Of a stretch of DNA of 64,000 nucleotides, positions 18,330 through 27,467 are shown in pieces. The notes beneath the pieces are model-generated. The model saw only the letters and a list, made by a program, of their open reading frames with translations. It was not told the DNA's origin and did no database searches. How positions within the stretch are numbered: position 1 is the stretch's first letter; each line of letters begins with the position of its first letter. A program made the position numbers and the translations under genes. The DNA is from Sporosarcina sp. ACRSM (lineage in GTDB: Bacteria > Bacillota > Bacilli > Bacillales_A > Planococcaceae). The stretch lies in contig NZ_JAKRNU010000007.1 in assembly GCF_022346545.1 (NCBI RefSeq), forward strand, positions 186,001 to 250,000, given 5' to 3'.

Positions 18330-18365
18330 AAAAGCCCGAAATCACCTACATTCTGGGCTTTTTTT
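18330..18365. terminator. Bidirectional terminator between coiled-coil gene and VOC gene
   Basis: AAAAAGCCCGAA and TTCTGGGCTTTTTTT (with a one-base bulge) pair around ATCACCTACA in the gap of two convergent genes. Confidence 0.75.
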
Positions 18366-18424
18366 AGTTATTGGTCAGTATTATTTACTGGCACAAGCGC
18401 GCCCTTTTATAAAACATCACTTAC

Positions 18425-18880
18425 TTATTCGTTAACGAGTTGTTCCGCCAAACCGATGAGAAGCCCTTCGATTCCACGAATGTAGCAGAGCCGATACGAG
18501 TCCTCATACTGAACCACATCGCCAACGAGCTGAGCACCATACTTAGTAGTGAGTCTGGATACCATTTCGTCAATGTCTTCAACGGCGAACATGACGCGTA
18601 AATAACCGAGGGCATTGACAGGAGCGGTCCGGTGATCTGATATTGTAGGTGGGGTGAGAAATCGCGAAAGTTCAATTCGGCTGTGGCCATCCGGGGTAAC
18701 CATCATAGCAATCTCTACGCACTGAGAACCCAATCCGGTTACCCGACCAGCCCATTCACCTTCGACAGTGGCCCGTCCTTCAAGGTTCAAGCCAATCTCC
18801 TCGAAGAAAGGAATTGCGTCATCCAGGGATTCTACAACGATGCCGACATTGTCCATTCTTAGCAACTTGTTTTTTGCCAT
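18425..18880 (-). CDS. VOC family (glyoxalase/bleomycin-resistance fold) protein
   Basis: A 151-aa vicinal-oxygen-chelate protein: paired beta-alpha-beta-beta-beta modules starting RMDNVGIVVESLDDAIPFFEEIGL and ALGYLRVMFAVEDIDEMVSRL. A metal-binding Glu may lie in VECAEIAMM-like strand CVEIAMM. The substrate is unknown. Confidence 0.85.
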   Translation of the reverse strand: MAKNKLLRMDNVGIVVESLDDAIPFFEEIGLNLEGRATVEGEWAGRVTGLGSQCVEIAMMVTPDGHSRIELSRFLTPPTISDHRTAPVNALGYLRVMFAVEDIDEMVSRLTTKYGAQLVGDVVQYEDSYRLCYIRGIEGLLIGLAEQLVNE

Positions 18881-19106
18881 AGTCTTATCTCCTGACTGTT
18901 CTATTCTTTACTCTGGGCTTTCTACAGTTAACCACTTATCAATCGCATCCAAATCAAACAACAAAATGCGATTGGTTCATCGAATGCACGGAACACATTT
19001 TTCGCGTAACAATTTAAAAATTACTTGTTTGGCCCCTTAAATATTCTCTTCATTTTTTTGATATTTCATACTCGATTTTCCCTCCTAGAACGAATACTAA
19101 ACGTTC

Positions 19107-19724
19107 TTAATGTGGTGATGTATTTGAGTGTGTTAAGACATGGTCTATTACTTTTCCGGTAACTGGCATAAAGTAATTCAATATGATCCCCCCTAAACAA
19201 ACGGTTAATAAAGTTCCAATGCCGATGGGCCCTTTGAAAATTAATGCCAATATCAAGAAGACAAGGTAGATCAATGTTCTTGAAAAAAATATATTGGTTC
19301 TCGTTAATTCTTGTATGATTAACGTCAAGCGATCAACAGGAATCGGCGCAAAATTTGTATGTAAATAAGTTGCCGTTCCCAATCCGATAACAACTAATCC
19401 GATTCCAAAACAAACCATTTTGCCGAACCATAGTTCAGGTGAGACCAAATTGTTCAATAAAAACAGCCACATATCAATACCTATACCCGTTATAAATGCT
19501 GTTACCAATCCCAAAACTTCAGGTCTTTGTCTTTTTAATAATGCATTACAACCGATCAATATGAAAGCTAGAATGATTTCCCAACTCCCTACCGTTAATC
19601 CCACGTTTTTGGATAAGCCTACCAAAAGTGCATCAAAAGGGGATGTTCCCAGGTCTGATTGTATGGTGAAAGAAATACCAAGGGTTAATATCAAAATTCC
19701 TACTACATAAAAAGCATATTTCAC
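19107..19724 (-). CDS. YczE/YitT-like integral membrane protein
   Basis: About 205 aa with five or six hydrophobic helices. I place the start at GTG 19724 because AAGGGTGAG lies 4-5 nt upstream; the longer frame would run through a promoter and operator. The motifs LGISFTIQSDLGTSPFDALLVGLS and GTATYLHTNFAPIPVDRLTL are those of the YczE/YyaS/YitT family. The transported molecule is unknown. The upstream region has a promoter bracketed by two similar inverted repeats, so it is probably tightly regulated. Confidence 0.78.
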   Translation of the reverse strand: MKYAFYVVGILILTLGISFTIQSDLGTSPFDALLVGLSKNVGLTVGSWEIILAFILIGCNALLKRQRPEVLGLVTAFITGIGIDMWLFLLNNLVSPELWFGKMVCFGIGLVVIGLGTATYLHTNFAPIPVDRLTLIIQELTRTNIFFSRTLIYLVFLILALIFKGPIGIGTLLTVCLGGIILNYFMPVTGKVIDHVLTHSNTSPH

Positions 19725-19744
19725 TTTACTCACCCTTCTCATCG

Positions 19745-19810
19745 TTTTGTTGTAAACACAACAAAAATAAGTTAAATTTAATATATAGTCTATTTGTTGT
19801 ATTTGCAACA
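19745..19810 (-). promoter_or_regulatory. Promoter of yczE-like gene flanked by two inverted-repeat operators
   Basis: Minus-strand -35 TTGCAA (19808-19803), a 17-bp spacer and -10 TATATT (19785-19780). A perfect 9-4-9 inverted repeat TTTTGTTGT / ACAACAAAA lies downstream (19745-19766) and TGTTG-N6-CAACA overlaps the -35 (19795-19810). Both share the GTTGT…ACAAC core. On the other strand AAGGAG and ATGATG (19821-19835) open a frame that stops after 12 codons, possibly the stump of a divergent regulator. Confidence 0.6.
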
Positions 19811-20130
19811 TTTTTTGATTAAGGAGTTAATGATGAAAGAAATGTTCGCTGATGATAATGAGCGTTAAGAAGTGTACTATTAGAGGTTTATTCATACTCC
19901 ATGCTTTTTACTTCTGGCCATAGAAAAAACCTCCCAATCGCTTGATTTAGAAGGTCGTTTAATTAATCTTATTTGATTTGAGCATCAAAAAAAGTACCAT
20001 CTTCTAGAGGTTTTAGCTTTGTTTTAGAACTCGGTATCCCAAATCATTCAGACGTTCCAAGCTCGTATAATACGTGTCACAGTAGAGGCAGACATTAGAT
20101 TTAATCATTTATTATCAGATGAGCAAAGGT
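19811..20130. other. Intergenic region without an intact gene
   Basis: Apart from the 12-codon plus-strand frame with a good SD at 19821-19868, nothing gene-like is seen. A run AAAAAACCTCCC…GAAGGTCG near 19925-19955 may be part of a terminator. Confidence 0.4.
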
Positions 20131-20751
20131 TTATTTTTTGATGAACTCCATTGTGAATTCTTGCTCTTCCAGTATATCATCTTCGTTGTTTTTTTCGTCC
20201 CAAGCGCTTGGCAATGTAAAGCTTAGCGTCGTCACTTCGGGATTGTCGATGACCACTGCAAACTGCGATTTGTGATCAGCACCACCAACTATCACTGCGC
20301 CAAAATCATCACCAAACAATATGTCTTCTGTGTTGATGCTGACGTTCATATTACTGCCTTCCTTCATCTTATAGGCACCACCAAACACAATAGGGCTGTC
20401 GGTTTTATTTTTCATCTTCTCTGTCCCAATAACCATATATAGCGACTCTGGCACCTCATTGATATCAAGAACGCCATGCTTTAATGTTAAGGGAAATTCA
20501 GCCTGCTCAGTGTAGTTTTCAAGTTTGATTATTTTCACGCCAGATAACTCATAGCTTAGACTTTCATTTTCTTCGAGTACGAACGGCTTAGCTTCGCTAA
20601 TGACTGTGACTTGCCCATAGTCCTTAATTCCGCCCAGACCCTCTTCGATAGTTTCTATCTCCTTTTCAACCTTCGTCTCCTCGGCTCCATTGGTGCATCC
20701 TGCAAAAATGATCCCTGCCAGTAGCGCCATTGCTAATCCTTTAAATTTCAT
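20131..20751 (-). CDS. Hypothetical lipoprotein
   Basis: 206 aa from ATG 20751, which has GGTGGAGG 9 nt upstream. The signal peptide MKFKGLAMALLAGIIFAGC ends in a lipobox (FAGC). The rest is an acidic, beta-rich extracellular domain (IKDYGQVTVISEAKPF; PIVFGGAYKMKEGSNMNVSIN; VTTLSFTLPSAWDEK) resembling DUF4352/DUF5067-like immunoprotective folds, though I cannot name one with confidence. Confidence 0.7.
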   Translation of the reverse strand: MKFKGLAMALLAGIIFAGCTNGAEETKVEKEIETIEEGLGGIKDYGQVTVISEAKPFVLEENESLSYELSGVKIIKLENYTEQAEFPLTLKHGVLDINEVPESLYMVIGTEKMKNKTDSPIVFGGAYKMKEGSNMNVSINTEDILFGDDFGAVIVGGADHKSQFAVVIDNPEVTTLSFTLPSAWDEKNNEDDILEEQEFTMEFIKK

Positions 20752-21212
20752 AATATGATACCTCCACCTGTCCATCAAGCAACGTACAGACGGGGATTTC
20801 CAGAAAAAGTTTCAAAGAGTTTTAAAAAGGTTTTGGAGAAAGGAAGGATTTATGAGAGTTCCTTGGAAGCGTTTAGCAGCTAGGTAACGCTCAATACATA
20901 ATGCGTATAACGCAAAAACGACGTCATTCAAAAATGAAGTCGTTTTCTTAATTTATGATGTTATGCTCTGAGTGCCAAGTCTATAGGAGCAATATTCTCC
21001 TCCATCACGATTATTCAGCAAAAGAAGTTTCTTCAAGATAATAAAGGTCTTGCCGCACCCTCCAATCCCCATGAGCAAAACAATTAAATCTTAATTAAAT
21101 CTTGCTGAATCTACATCAAGATTTAATAGAGATCGTTTTGAAAACTTCAGCCTATCTGTTGGTAAAGGGAGGAAGAAACGTTACAAAGCCAAGACAGTCT
21201 AGAAAAAATATC
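20752..21212. other. Intergenic region with dispersed-repeat copy A
   Basis: 20881-21058 is about 180 bp closely related to 24263-24482, including the terminator-like AACGACTTCAT / ATGACGTCGTT stem (about 20917-20946) and a 3' coding stump reading VRQDLYYLEETSFAE on the minus strand. No start or upstream coding part remains. Confidence 0.6.
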
Positions 21213-21404
21213 TCATTTCTTATATTTATCGATGATCATTTTTATTAGATCATCGAGTTCATTTTCGCCATCAATGTACGTCTGCAATAAATCCTGATTT
21301 TCTTTTGTTAAAGGTTCGGCTCCCAATAAATTAATGGCTACAGCATCAGCAACAAATTTTTCCCGCTGCTCTTTTGTCGTATTCGCAATGCTGTATTTAT
21401 CCAT
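21213..21404 (-). CDS. Small acidic protein, possibly VbhA-like antitoxin
   Basis: 63 aa from ATG 21404 (AAGGGGTGG 6 nt upstream). The pattern REKFVADAVAINLLGAEPLTKENQDLLQTYIDGE resembles the VbhA-type antitoxin helix plan (…A…L.G..PS.E…L..Y..GE…). A Fic toxin gene would be expected alongside but is absent: the neighbour is a small membrane protein. The family assignment is tentative. Confidence 0.5.
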   Translation of the reverse strand: MDKYSIANTTKEQREKFVADAVAINLLGAEPLTKENQDLLQTYIDGENELDDLIKMIIDKYKK

Positions 21405-21451
21405 ATTTCCCACCCCTTATTCAACAATTTCGCCCGATGGCAGAAGTATCT

Positions 21452-21724
21452 CTACCTGAAATGTTTACCAAGTGATTTAACGAATAAAACATATAGCAGT
21501 ACCCCCAACACAATAGTGGCCACATAATAATACCAAATGCCAGAAAATATCAACAGCTCTGTAATGAAATAACCGGTGAGTACCGATGCCCCTACTCCCA
21601 ATGTGTGTCTGATCACGTTGGAAGGTGAAATTTTGTCGCCTGCTAAGTAAATTAAAAATCCAATAGCAGCACTCATTACCACCGAAAACACAAACAACAA
21701 GAAAATCTGAAGATAGATTATCAT
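21452..21724 (-). CDS. Small membrane protein, three predicted helices
   Basis: 90 aa, hydrophobic throughout (IFLLFVFSVVMSAAIGFLIYLAG; LGVGASVLTGYFITELLIFSGIW; YVATIVLGVLLYVLFVKSLG). Family unknown. AGGGAGAA precedes the ATG. It is 47 nt upstream of the VbhA-like gene on the same strand, so both may be one transcript. Confidence 0.6.
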   Translation of the reverse strand: MIIYLQIFLLFVFSVVMSAAIGFLIYLAGDKISPSNVIRHTLGVGASVLTGYFITELLIFSGIWYYYVATIVLGVLLYVLFVKSLGKHFR

Positions 21725-22325
21725 AGAAATTCTCCCTATAGATTAAATTGACCTGTTCGCTGAACAATAAAAAAGGCATTTTTAAATTTCATCTCTTCTA
21801 AGTATATCAAGAAATTAACTAGTAAATCATTTTTCCCGCCATTATTGGTCAAAAATTGTTCCTTTCTATTTTTGTTTTCCAACCCAACCTACCAGGAGAA
21901 AATACGTTCTTAATTATATAACAAAACACTTTATATAGTTAAATAAACTTAAAAAACACAACATATAGTTCCTGATACCTTTTTACTGTGGTGTAATTTA
22001 AATTAAATTGCAACAATAATCAGATCCGTCTTTTTCATTTCGGCAATCAACATTCCAAGGAACTCCCATATGTTGAATCAAAAAACGGATATTGAATGAG
22101 ATAAATCATTCAATACCCGACTCCGGAATAATATTACCTTAATCAATTCCCCCTGTTATGATAAGGTTCACCGTAAGTTATTTAAGAGGCAAAAAATAGA
22201 CGAGCGTTAACATTTCCAGCTCTTGTCTATAAAACAATTGTTGTAATAAACGTCCCAGTCCCCGATATACCCATTTATAAATCCATAAACCTTTAAAGAT
22301 CACTCCGAATTTTCCTAATATCTAT
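21725..22325. other. AT-rich intergenic region with terminator
   Basis: No gene is seen. A terminator for the upstream LCP gene lies at 22079-22119 on the minus strand: a 14-bp stem with one mismatch (CGGGTATTGAATGA / TCATTCAATATCCG) followed by TTTTTT. Confidence 0.65.
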
Positions 22326-23327
22326 TTAGTTAAAGGTGGTTAATTCTTCTGAAACTGACTGTAAAAAATCTTTTTCAAATTTAATATAATAAGCATCATC
22401 TATCTTTGTATCTATCATTCCATCGAGTAATGATACTGATTGTATCGAGGGAAGTTCCATTTTAGTCTCTAATAATTTTTCAATTGGGAAATCGCCTTCT
22501 ATTTTAGTCATAAATTGTTTTAATTCTGTTTGTGGTAATACGTTTATTGTTTCATTTACAACTGCGGTAATGAGGTTTAATTGGTCTTCTTCATTCAAGT
22601 TTCTTCCCACTGTAGCATCCATTAGTAATGCCGCAACCTCTTCGCCATTCAAACGATTCATCCCTTTTTTGAATTCAAATGCCACTTGAGAGATGGCTCT
22701 TACTTGAATATCTTCTTGCAAGTCGTAATCTATCCCATTCACTGAATCAATCATTGATGACAGGGTTTCTAAATCGACTAAAGCATAATAATCAATCGGT
22801 AAATCAAACAGCGTAGAAACTGTTGTCCTTACATTCTCAGCGCCTCCTGAACCGTAATCATAAGCAAATGTCAATTTATCATATGAAGTAATCCCATTAT
22901 GCTTATCCAAAATTGGAGCATAAGTATCACGAGGGATAGACAAAACTTTCATCGTCTTTTTATCTTTACTATAAGTAAGTAAAAGATTAATAGGCACTCT
23001 ATTATTATCATCTTTCACCGTTAATAGAGTGGTTAAAAACTCGTCTTCTTTGTATACTGATTCACTTGCATTACCTTCCTTATTTTCAGTAATAAAGTTT
23101 CCGGGAAGAATCGATGGCATAAACAAAAATATACACAAGCCTACTACTAATAAAGAAGCTGTAAGTGGAGCAAATTTTTTTGAAAAAGAAACAAACGTTT
23201 TCTTTTTTGTATTATTCTTCTCCAGCTTATGAATTTGTTCAAACACTTCATGACGGTCTTCTTTCGTAAAACGTAAATCTTGATCCGCTGCATTATATAA
23301 CTTGTCTCTTAATCGTTTATCTTTCAT
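22326..23327 (-). CDS. LCP (LytR-CpsA-Psr) domain protein, possible anti-sigma factor
   Basis: 333 aa. A cytosolic N terminus of about 48 residues (DKLYNAADQDLRFTKEDRHEVFEQI) is followed by one transmembrane helix (LTASLLVVGLCIFLFMPSIL) and an extracellular LCP domain with the substrate-binding motifs SIPRDTYAPI, YDKLTFAYDYGG-like and DSVNGIDYDL. LCP enzymes attach teichoic acids or other glycopolymers to peptidoglycan. The first codons overlap the end of the ECF sigma gene by 11 nt. By position the N-terminal part may bind the sigma factor, giving a sensor that reads cell-wall precursor flux; that role is inference. Confidence 0.82.
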   Translation of the reverse strand: MKDKRLRDKLYNAADQDLRFTKEDRHEVFEQIHKLEKNNTKKKTFVSFSKKFAPLTASLLVVGLCIFLFMPSILPGNFITENKEGNASESVYKEDEFLTTLLTVKDDNNRVPINLLLTYSKDKKTMKVLSIPRDTYAPILDKHNGITSYDKLTFAYDYGSGGAENVRTTVSTLFDLPIDYYALVDLETLSSMIDSVNGIDYDLQEDIQVRAISQVAFEFKKGMNRLNGEEVAALLMDATVGRNLNEEDQLNLITAVVNETINVLPQTELKQFMTKIEGDFPIEKLLETKMELPSIQSVSLLDGMIDTKIDDAYYIKFEKDFLQSVSEELTTFN

Positions 23328-23844
23328 TAAGTCCTGCCTCCTTTATCATTGGCTCTAATCTTTGTTTTGCTCTTCTTAATCGAGTTTTCACTGTATTAAC
23401 TGAAATATCCAAGACTTGGGCAATTTCCCCTGTATTTAATGACTCATAGTAGTATAGATAAACTACTTCCCTATACACTTTTGGAAGAGAAAAGATCGTG
23501 TCTTTTATTTCTTCATTATCATATTTATCGATAACGGTTCTTTCTGTTGATGGTAATATTGACTTTGCTGTTTCATTTATAAAGCTTTTCACCTGTACCA
23601 TTTTGTAATTCCAGCTTTTCAAATAATCTTTACATTCGTTAATTGTTATACGATAGAGCCAAGTTTTTATTTGTGCGTCAAATCGGAACGAATCAAGGTT
23701 TTTATAACATTTGATAAACGTATTTTGAACCATATCCTTAGCAGTCTCTGTATCTTTCACATAAGAAAATGCCAATCGTACCAACTCATTACCATATTCA
23801 ATCATCACTTTTTCTAATAGGAAATCTTTTTCTTCATTGTCCAA
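23317..23844 (-). CDS. ECF-subfamily RNA polymerase sigma factor
   Basis: 175 aa from TTG 23844, 6 nt after GGGGAGG; the longer TTG start at 23862 would sit before that SD. Region 2 reads ELVRLAFSYVKDTETAKDMVQNTFIKCYKNLDSF … KTWLYRITINECKDYLKS; region 4 reads LPKVYREVVYLYYYESLNTGEIAQVLDISVNTVKTRLRRAKQRL. These are typical ECF features. Its 3' end overlaps the LCP gene, so the two are translationally coupled and probably form a sigma/anti-sigma pair for envelope stress. Confidence 0.9.
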   Translation of the reverse strand: MDNEEKDFLLEKVMIEYGNELVRLAFSYVKDTETAKDMVQNTFIKCYKNLDSFRFDAQIKTWLYRITINECKDYLKSWNYKMVQVKSFINETAKSILPSTERTVIDKYDNEEIKDTIFSLPKVYREVVYLYYYESLNTGEIAQVLDISVNTVKTRLRRAKQRLEPMIKEAGLNER

Positions 23845-24432
23845 CCTACTCCTCCCCTTCAACTACTTCGAATTCTGCTATTAGACGATTATCAAATCAT
23901 AGTAGGTTCAATTCTTCAAAAAATATTTTACCGGCAATGGGCGAATACAAAATCGACAAGATTGATGCGGTTATGTGTCAAATAAATGTGAAAATTACCA
24001 CCGCCTCTAACCTATGCCCACTCTACATGAACATGCTACCTTGCCCCAGTCAAAATCGTTATTAAACCAAACTCCATAATATCACTCGCTCAGCCGCAGC
24101 CTAATTACTACTCCTCTTTTATGCCATTACGAAAATCAGGAACGCACTTACTTATTTGGGAGTATGAAATTTGTACAAAACGAGTGACAGGCACCATTTT
24201 CAACAACGCTATCGATCAACTAGATAACGACTGTAAAATACTCATCAATATTTTCATAAAACTAAGTAACGACCAATCCATGATGCGTATAACGCAAAAA
24301 AAACGACCCCATTTAAAAGATGAAGTCGTCTCCGTAATTTATGATGTTAAACTGCATCATGCTCTGAGTACCAAGTCTAAAGGAGCGATTTTTACTTTAA
24401 AAATCAAGAAGCAATATTCTCTTCCGTCACGA
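23845..24432. other. Degenerate intergenic region with start of repeat copy B
   Basis: The short frames do not look coding. From 24263 the sequence matches copy A (20881 onward), including ATGCGTATAACGCAAAA and the CGACTTCAT-type terminator stem near 24300-24330, but with extra insertions of about 9 and 24 nt. Confidence 0.5.
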
Positions 24433-24696
24433 TCATTCAGCGAAAGAATTTTCTTCAGGATAATAAAAAAGGTCCTTCCGTAAACACACATCCTTATGCT
24501 TCAGTGTTTCTCCCTCAAACCGCAGCCAAATTTCATCATCCACCATCACGCCATGTGTTTTTCGAACAATGCTCCAGCGATTATACGCTTGCATACCGAG
24601 ACTAGCCAATAGTTCGTCGGCATTGACACGGGTAGGAGGAATAGTGCACCATTTCAACCGTTTCTCCAGCTCTTCAATCGTGATATATCCTTCCAT
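24433..24696 (-). CDS. Hypothetical protein, source of the dispersed 3'-end repeat
   Basis: 87 aa (…ITIEELEKRLKWCTIPPTRV…, RKTHGVMVDDEIWLRFEGE). I do not recognise the family. There is no clear SD and a TAG lies 8 codons upstream, so the gene may be a 5'-truncated relic. Its last 15 codons recur as stumps at about 21003-21058 and 16908-16966, indicating that relatives of this gene were duplicated and decayed nearby. Confidence 0.45.
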   Translation of the reverse strand: MEGYITIEELEKRLKWCTIPPTRVNADELLASLGMQAYNRWSIVRKTHGVMVDDEIWLRFEGETLKHKDVCLRKDLFYYPEENSFAE

Positions 24697-24907
24697 ATTC
24701 GGGGAAAACTACTTATTGAAATCATTAATATAGTTAATAACGTACGGTGTTCCACCATTTGTAGGTTTTAAGTCTACACGCACAATGACTTCATCTATCC
24801 ACTGCGATGATTGCTTATAAAGTTGAAAAGTTAAATGTAGATGAGTGAGCCGCAAGTTAAAGAAGATCTGTAATATTGTTCGCACAATCGAAAGGGACGA
24901 CTAAAGA

Positions 24908-25105
24908 ATGGCTACTTTAAACTTGTGGAAGAAAATTCAGAAGCAAGATTATTTAATGCTAGGCTTTAATATGCTGCAACTAATGCATGGAGTGATTACA
25001 GTTAACAATATACATTCTAATGAAAAGATTCAATTGGACACGCTCGAAAAATTTATCGAATATATGTTACATAACAAAACATTTTCACCTGACATAAGAG
25101 GATAA
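24908..25105 (+). CDS. Small hypothetical protein
   Basis: 65 aa with a GGGACG SD-like sequence 10 nt before ATG. Sequence such as LMLGFNMLQLMHGVITVNNI suggests one amphipathic helix. Family unknown; weak evidence that it is expressed. Confidence 0.45.
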   Translation: MATLNLWKKIQKQDYLMLGFNMLQLMHGVITVNNIHSNEKIQLDTLEKFIEYMLHNKTFSPDIRG

Positions 25106-25165
25106 AACTATACAAAACAAAAAAGATCAGGGTTTCCATACACAAACTTAGACTAACCTAAATTA

Positions 25166-26421
25166 TTGAGACAATATAAAACACCTTCGAAATGGTACAC
25201 TTGTAAAAAGTACTTACATCGGAGGTGTTTTTGCATGGGTAAAAACGTATATTCAAGCTAAGTGAAATGGGCAGTTGTGAAAGATAAATTAAGTGGTGAA
25301 TTGACGACTAAAGAAATTATGGAAAAGTACGGAATCAAAAATAAATCTCAAGTTGAAACCTGGATGAGATGGTATCGATCAAATGAAATCTATCGATTTG
25401 ATCAGCCGATCGGTAAACAATATACCTTCGGTCATGGCCCTGAATTTGCAAGTGAAGACGATAATCGAGAGCGCCAATTGTCTCATCTGAAGATGGAAAA
25501 TGAAATCTTAAAAAAGTACATGGAGATCGAAAAGGAGTTGAAAAAGGAATAGTTTTGTAAATTGTGGAGATATTTAGGGGCAAATATACGATAACTGCCA
25601 TTCTAAGTGCTTTAGGTGTGCCACGAGCAAACTATTATAGATGGTGTATGGAAGGAGTCGTAGCACAGCTTTTAGCGAAGGATGAAGCAATCTCATTGAA
25701 TTGTATAAAAGAACGAAATATCGTAATGGTCACGGGAATATAAAGGCTCTGCTAAAACAGGAATATAAAATAGAATTAAACCGTAATACAGTCCAGGCAA
25801 TCATGCAAAAGCACAATTTACAGTGCCGTATCAAGCCGAAACGGAAATGGAAGTCCCAGGGGGAAAGTATAATAATAGCACCTGATCTTCTTAAACGTAA
25901 CTTTACTGCAAACGCCCGAACAAGAAGTGGGTTACGGACATTACCTATATCCAATATGGCAGTACCACAAAATATCTCTCTACAATTATGGATTTGTTTA
26001 ATAACGAAATCGTTGCGTACAAATTATACGACTATCAACAGACGCCGCTTGTTATCGATACATTAAAGGTAGCATTAGAACTCCGAAATAACCCCGAGGG
26101 GGTCATTATACATTCGGATCAAGGAAGTGTTTACACATCGTATGCCTATCAAGCTTTCGTCAAGGAGCATGATCTGATAAGTAGTATGTCTCGTAGAGGA
26201 AACTGTTGGGATAATGCGGTGATTGAATCATTTCATTCAAACTTGAAGTCAGAGAAGTTCCAATATGTCAAATTCAATTCGTTAGGAAATCAAAAGGTTA
26301 GTGAGCGGGTATAAACTATTTGAATTACTATAACGAAGAGCGTATCCAAGAAAAATTAGGCTACCTGACACCCAAGAAATATGGTGTAATAGCAGCCTAA
26401 TCTGTTTTATATGTGTCTCAA
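25166..26421 (+). mobile_element. Inactivated IS3-family (IS150-group-like) insertion sequence
   Basis: Terminal inverted repeats TTGAGACA(-)ATATAAAACA at 25166-25183 and its complement at 26403-26421 differ by one inserted base. OrfA begins ATG 25235 but has TAA at codon 9; the rest (25262-25552) is a helix-turn-helix/leucine-zipper protein (TTKEIMEKYGIKNKSQVETWM). OrfB is split by several frameshifts between 25560 and 26400, though integrase-core pieces remain: IHSDQGSVYTS, MSRRGNCWDNAVIESFHSNLKSE, and the end IQEKLGYLTPKKYGV. The total is 1256 bp. It cannot make its transposase. Confidence 0.85.
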
Positions 26422-26645
26422 ATCGCTATGTCAGTCTACTTCTCTACTGTATTGGTGTCGAATCAAATGCAGTGAAGATTGAAAGAAATGCTGACAATAC
26501 CTGAAATGAATCGTATCAGATTAATGAGGCACCAGAAATCCTTATATTTCAGCTATAGAGACGTAGCCTACATCTATTTACAAATAAGGATATGAACATT
26601 GTCATATCAATAAAAAGTACTCTTCTTTTGAGACCGTCAATCCCT

Positions 26646-27380
26646 TCAGATACACCTTCCTCCATCCACCTCTATCTCTATCCCAGTAATCATTTTGGCA
26701 TCATCTGAGGCTAAAAATAATGCTGCATTAGCCATATCGATCGGTTGGGCTAATTGTCCAAGGGGTATTGTTTTAATGAATTTTTCACGTTGCTCACTAT
26801 CAATCATTCCAGTATCCGTGGCTACGGGATTAATTGTATTTACCCTAATTCCAAAGGAGGCAAGCTCAAGAGCCATAGATTTTGCTAACGTCACTACTGC
26901 ACCCTTTGATGCACAATATATGTTTAGCCCAGAACGGGGGCGAATTGCAGAGGTAGAGCCAGTGCATAATATAACCCCTTCACCAGCTTCCTTCATATAA
27001 GGTATAACTGCCTGTATTCCCCAAAAAACTCCCTTTACATTGACATCCATAATCCTTTGATAAGTGTCGTCATCTACCTCTTCCAAGGAAGTAATAGGCA
27101 TAGCAACACCTGCGTTATTGTGTAAAATATCTATTGTTTTAAAGTTATCTATTGTTTTTTTAACTAGATTTGTTACTTCATCCTTTTTGGTAATATCTGT
27201 AGGAATAAATAGTGCCTTTCCACCTTTGTCCTCGATTCCCTTTGCGACTTCATTCCCTGCCGTGTGGGGAAGGTCAGCTAGAACAACTGTAGCACCTTCT
27301 CCAGCAAATTTTTCCGCAATACTTTTTCCTATACCAGCTGCGGCTCCTGTTATAATCGCGACTTTGTTTTTTAATCTCAT
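26646..27380 (-). CDS. SDR family oxidoreductase
   Basis: 244 aa; cofactor motif GAAAGIG, Asp after strand 2 (VVLADLPH) indicating NAD(H), NNAG, catalytic Ser in CTGSTS and Tyr/Lys in YCASK, C-terminal EVDGG. Last gene of the GntR-linked catabolic cluster; it probably oxidises a hydroxyl on the substrate or an intermediate. The exact reaction cannot be told from sequence. Confidence 0.85.
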   Translation of the reverse strand: MRLKNKVAIITGAAAGIGKSIAEKFAGEGATVVLADLPHTAGNEVAKGIEDKGGKALFIPTDITKKDEVTNLVKKTIDNFKTIDILHNNAGVAMPITSLEEVDDDTYQRIMDVNVKGVFWGIQAVIPYMKEAGEGVILCTGSTSAIRPRSGLNIYCASKGAVVTLAKSMALELASFGIRVNTINPVATDTGMIDSEQREKFIKTIPLGQLAQPIDMANAALFLASDDAKMITGIEIEVDGGRCI

Positions 27381-27467
27381 AACAATCTCATCCTGTTCCA
27401 GTTTAATTTTAGATCATCTAGATTATTCCGAATTTTTATCTTTCTATTGAAATTAAAATTTAGGTTG

